In this document: in pieces, positions 5,653 through 7,841 of the stretch
Layout of the letters: the number at the start of each line of letters is the position of its first letter
Position numbering within the stretch: the first letter of the stretch is position 1
From: an uncultured Collinsella sp.
GTDB taxonomy: Bacteria > Actinomycetota > Coriobacteriia > Coriobacteriales > Coriobacteriaceae
Assembly (NCBI GenBank): GCA_900545905.1
Contig: URBA01000060.1
Span: forward strand, 1 to 7,841
Length of the DNA stretch: 7,841 nucleotides
Direction of reading: 5' to 3'
Translations under genes and position numbers: made by a program
Notes under the pieces: generated by a model
The model's input: the letters and a program-made list of their open reading frames with translations, nothing else
What the model was told of the DNA's origin: nothing
Database searches by the model: none

Positions 5653-7089
5653 TTAGGCCTCCTTACCAGTCGCGCCAACGCCATCCGCGCCCGCAGCCGC
5701 CAGGTCAACGCCCTCGGCAACCGTCGCCACGGCGTCGCCCGGCCAGGCGACCTTGGTCAGGTCGGCCGCGGCCAGAGACTCGGCGCTCACGGCATCCTCG
5801 CCCTGCTCCAGCACACGGCGACGCAGTGCGGCGGAAAGCGCGTGTGCCCACAGGCCCTCAGCCTCGGCCAGACGCTGCGTAGCAGGAGCGTCGGAGAGCA
5901 GACCTTCGGGCGTATAGCAAATGACGCTCGAGCGCTTGACGAACTCCTCCACCGAAAGCGGGTTGGAGAACATGGCCGTGCCGCCGGTCGGCAGCGTGTG
6001 ATTGGGGCCGGCAACGTAATCGCCGAGCGGCTCGGAGCTCCAAGCGCCCACAAAGATGGCGCCGGCGTTGCGAATGCCGCCGAGCAGGCCCATCGCGTCC
6101 TTGCAGTGCAGCTCCAGGTGCTCGGGCGCCACGGTGTTCACCGCCTCGACGGCGGCAGCCATGTCGGCGGCAACCACGATGGTGCCCTCGTTATCGAGCG
6201 AGGCGCGCGTGATCTCGGCGCGCGGGGACTGCGCCACCAGGATGTCGATGCCGGCCTCGACCTCGCGCGCAAACTGCTCGTCGCAGGTCACCAGATAGCA
6301 GGCTGCCAGCGGATCGTGCTCGGCCTGGGCCATCAGGTCGGCCGCGACCACCATGGGCTTGGCCGTAGCATCGGCCAGCACGCAGACCTCGGAGGGACCG
6401 GCGACCATATCGATACCCACGTCACCCGAGACAATCTGTTTGGCAGCGGCGACAAAGGCGTTGCCCGGGCCGGTGATTTTGTCGACGCGCGGAATGGTCT
6501 CGGTACCGTACGCCAGTGCGGCCACGGCCTGGGCGCCGCCCACCATATAGATCTCGTCCACGCCGCCGAGCTTTGCCGCGGCGAGTGTGTAGGGGCTGAT
6601 CAGGCCGTCCTTTTGCGGCGGGGTCACCATGACCACGCGCTCAACGCCGGCGACCTTGGCGGGAATGGCGTTCATAAGCACGGTGGAGGGATACTGCGCA
6701 CGGCCGCCCGGCACGTAGATGCCAGCCGCGGCAAGCGGGGTCACCTTAACGCCGAGCATCGTGCCGTCCGGGCGCGTGGTAAACCAGCTCTGCTCGACCT
6801 CGCGCTGGTGGAATTCACGAATCTGACGCGCGGCCTTCTCGAGCGCGGCGACAAAGACAGGGTCGAGGCCTTCGAGCGCGGCATCGATCTGCTCTTGCGG
6901 CAGACGGAAGCTCTGCAGCTCAACGCCGTCAAAGCGCTGGCAATAGTCGCGCACCGCGGCATCGCCGTTGGCACGCACGTTGGCCACGATATCGCGCGCG
7001 GCGTCGACGATGTTTTGCGGCAGCACGCCCTTTCGGTTGAGCTGGTTGGTAACGAGGCGCTCACCGGGAGCAAGCTCGATGGTCTTCAT
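5653..7089 (-). CDS. hisD: Histidinol dehydrogenase HisD
   Basis: HisD catalyses the last two steps, oxidising L-histidinol through histidinal to histidine with two NAD+, as a zinc-dependent dimer. The 478-residue protein includes the signature region VDKITGPGNAFVAAAKQ (202-218), followed by GIDMVAGPSE (225-234). The zinc ligands are Gln255 and His258 (MAQAEHDP), Asp357 (GDYVAGPNHTLPTGG) and His417 (EGLWAHA), and the catalytic pair is Glu323-His324 (APEHLE). The ATG at 7089 is preceded by AGGGGA at about 7 nt. The family usually ends soon after the last zinc histidine, at about 430 residues. Here an Ala/Val/Gly-rich tail of about 48 residues follows. A 105-nt spacer separates it from hisG. 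Confidence 0.97.
   Translation of the reverse strand: MKTIELAPGERLVTNQLNRKGVLPQNIVDAARDIVANVRANGDAAVRDYCQRFDGVELQSFRLPQEQIDAALEGLDPVFVAALEKAARQIREFHQREVEQSWFTTRPDGTMLGVKVTPLAAAGIYVPGGRAQYPSTVLMNAIPAKVAGVERVVMVTPPQKDGLISPYTLAAAKLGGVDEIYMVGGAQAVAALAYGTETIPRVDKITGPGNAFVAAAKQIVSGDVGIDMVAGPSEVCVLADATAKPMVVAADLMAQAEHDPLAACYLVTCDEQFAREVEAGIDILVAQSPRAEITRASLDNEGTIVVAADMAAAVEAVNTVAPEHLELHCKDAMGLLGGIRNAGAIFVGAWSSEPLGDYVAGPNHTLPTGGTAMFSNPLSVEEFVKRSSVICYTPEGLLSDAPATQRLAEAEGLWAHALSAALRRRVLEQGEDAVSAESLAAADLTKVAWPGDAVATVAEGVDLAAAGADGVGATGKEA
5658..5664 (-). promoter_or_regulatory. Ribosome binding site that fixes the hisC start
   Basis: AAGGAGG on the minus strand sits 6 nt before the hisC ATG at 5651 and inside the final codons of hisD. 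It favours this ATG over in-frame upstream ones within hisD, and suggests translation of hisC is coupled to that of hisD. Confidence 0.85.
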
Positions 7090-7122
7090 ATCGGTATCCC
7101 CTATCGGTCGAGGTTGTGTTCG

Positions 7123-7166
7123 AAAAACGAGAGGCCGGGCGGCGGCGCCAATCGGCCCGCAGCCCG
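7123..7166 (-). terminator. Possible weak hairpin with T-run in the hisG-hisD spacer
   Basis: On the minus strand CGGGCTGC (7166-7159) can pair with GCCGCCCG (7143-7136) with one mismatch. It is followed 8 nt later by TTTTT (7127-7123). The distance to the T-run is long and the stem imperfect, so at best this is a leaky terminator or attenuator between hisG and hisD. A second, overlapping pairing (GGCGCCAA at 7144-7151 with TTGGGGCGCC at 7171-7180, two bases bulged) competes with it. The region is very GC-rich, so chance folding is a serious alternative. Confidence 0.2.
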
Positions 7167-7194
7167 TACGTTGGGGCGCCCGTGCGTGCTCGCG

Positions 7195-7841
7195 CTATTG
7201 TGCCGAGCCCGCGACGGGCTCAAAATGCTTGTCCTTAACGGCCGCGGCCAGGCGATCTGCCAGATTGCGTACGCGCGGATCCAGGCGCGCGGCACCCGGA
7301 TTGACAAAGAAGCGCGCCGTGCAGTCCATAATGCGACCAGTAATAACCAGGTCGTTATCGCGCAGGGTGGCGCCCGTGGCGGTAATGTCCACGATACGGT
7401 CGGTCATACCGACGATGGGGCCCAGCTCGATGTTGCCGTGCAGCGAGACGATATCGGCGTTCACGCCGCGCTCGGCATACCAGGCACTCGCGATGCGCGG
7501 GTACTTGGTTGCCACGCGAAGCGAACCGCGACGGGCGTAGTTGCGCTCGGCCTGACCGGCGCGCCATGCGGGCTCCGCCTCGATAAAGGTGCACAGGCCA
7601 TAGCCCAGGTCAACCAGCTGCAGCAAGTTGAGGTCGGCCTCGATGAGCGAGTCCCAGCCGCAGATGCCGCAGTCGGCACCACCGCAACCCACAAAGGCAG
7701 GCGCATCGCTGGGACGCACGATGACAAACTCGATATTGCCAACCGTGCCCTCGCCGGCACGCGTGTCGCGGCCGCGCACGATCAGGTGACGGCCGGGGTC
7801 ACGCAGCTCAGAGACATCCAGGCCCGCGGCCTCGAGCACGT
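7195..7841 (-). CDS. hisG: ATP phosphoribosyltransferase HisG, short form, 5' end missing
   Basis: HisG condenses ATP and PRPP to phosphoribosyl-ATP, the first and feedback-controlled step. About 215 residues are visible and the frame is open at the window's right edge. Roughly 20 N-terminal residues with the PKGR-type motif are missing, so the GTG at 7839 is not the start. The PRPP-binding signature is clear in ELGPIVGMTDRIVDITATG and the following ATLRDNDL. Further family features are GADCGICGWDSLIE and LRVATKYPRIASAWY. The protein ends at KHFEPVAGSAQ, soon after the catalytic domain, with no C-terminal ACT-like regulatory domain. This is the short form, which in known systems works in a complex with the HisRS-like subunit HisZ. 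A hisZ gene is therefore expected upstream or elsewhere. Confidence 0.95.
   Translation of the reverse strand, partial: VLEAAGLDVSELRDPGRHLIVRGRDTRAGEGTVGNIEFVIVRPSDAPAFVGCGGADCGICGWDSLIEADLNLLQLVDLGYGLCTFIEAEPAWRAGQAERNYARRGSLRVATKYPRIASAWYAERGVNADIVSLHGNIELGPIVGMTDRIVDITATGATLRDNDLVITGRIMDCTARFFVNPGAARLDPRVRNLADRLAAAVKDKHFEPVAGSAQ

Noticed and set aside
5652..5720. 23-residue N-terminal extension of HisC inside hisD
   Set aside because: The stretch is Arg-rich without family similarity, while the ATG at 5651 has AAGGAGG at 6 nt and yields a normal-length HisC.
4005..5882. A 625-codon open frame on the plus strand opposite hisB, hisC and the end of hisD
   Set aside because: It lies wholly antisense to three genes with intact catalytic motifs. 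Its translation is rich in His, Arg, Ala and Gly, as expected from the reverse frame of high-GC coding DNA, and shows no recognisable domain.

Overview
This window is almost entirely a histidine biosynthesis operon. Nine his genes lie head to tail on the minus strand, so transcription runs from the right edge to the left: hisG (5' end cut by the window edge), hisD, hisC, hisB, hisH, hisA, hisF, hisI and hisE. The last gene, hisE, meets a convergent plus-strand gene for a PHP-family phosphatase of the histidinol-phosphatase type, whose 5' end is cut by the left edge. The high GC content, codon use, his gene order, separate hisI and hisE, monofunctional hisB and REP-like intergenic hairpins suggest a high-GC actinobacterium. 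A Coriobacteriia/Collinsella-type gut bacterium is my best guess, but it is inferred from general familiarity and not from a search.

Layout from right to left along the operon: hisG (7841-7195), a 105-nt spacer with a weak hairpin, hisD (7089-5653), hisC (5651-4536, 1-nt gap), hisB (4535-3948, directly abutting), an 79-nt spacer holding a REP-like repeat cluster, hisH (3868-3167, GTG start), hisA (3170-2427, ATGA overlap), hisF (2423-1641, 3-nt gap), a 142-nt spacer dominated by a large imperfect palindrome, hisI (1498-1169), a 46-nt spacer, and hisE (1122-805). A 27-nt gap carrying a short inverted repeat then separates hisE from the convergent phosphatase gene (1-777).

Together the genes cover nearly all steps from PRPP + ATP to histidine: HisG (step 1), HisE (2), HisI (3), HisA (4), HisH+HisF (5), HisB dehydratase (6), HisC (7) and HisD (9-10). 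Step 8, histidinol-phosphate phosphatase, is absent from HisB, which lacks the fused phosphatase domain. The adjacent PHP protein is the natural candidate for it. HisG is the short form, so a HisZ regulatory subunit is expected outside the window.

The coding content is ordinary. The less ordinary material is between and within genes: three different hairpin-forming elements at gene junctions, two sharing a GGGGAC loop core, an acidic hexanucleotide-repeat insertion in HisH, and an Ala-rich C-terminal tail on HisD. I see no sign of a novel defence, mobile or RNA system here.
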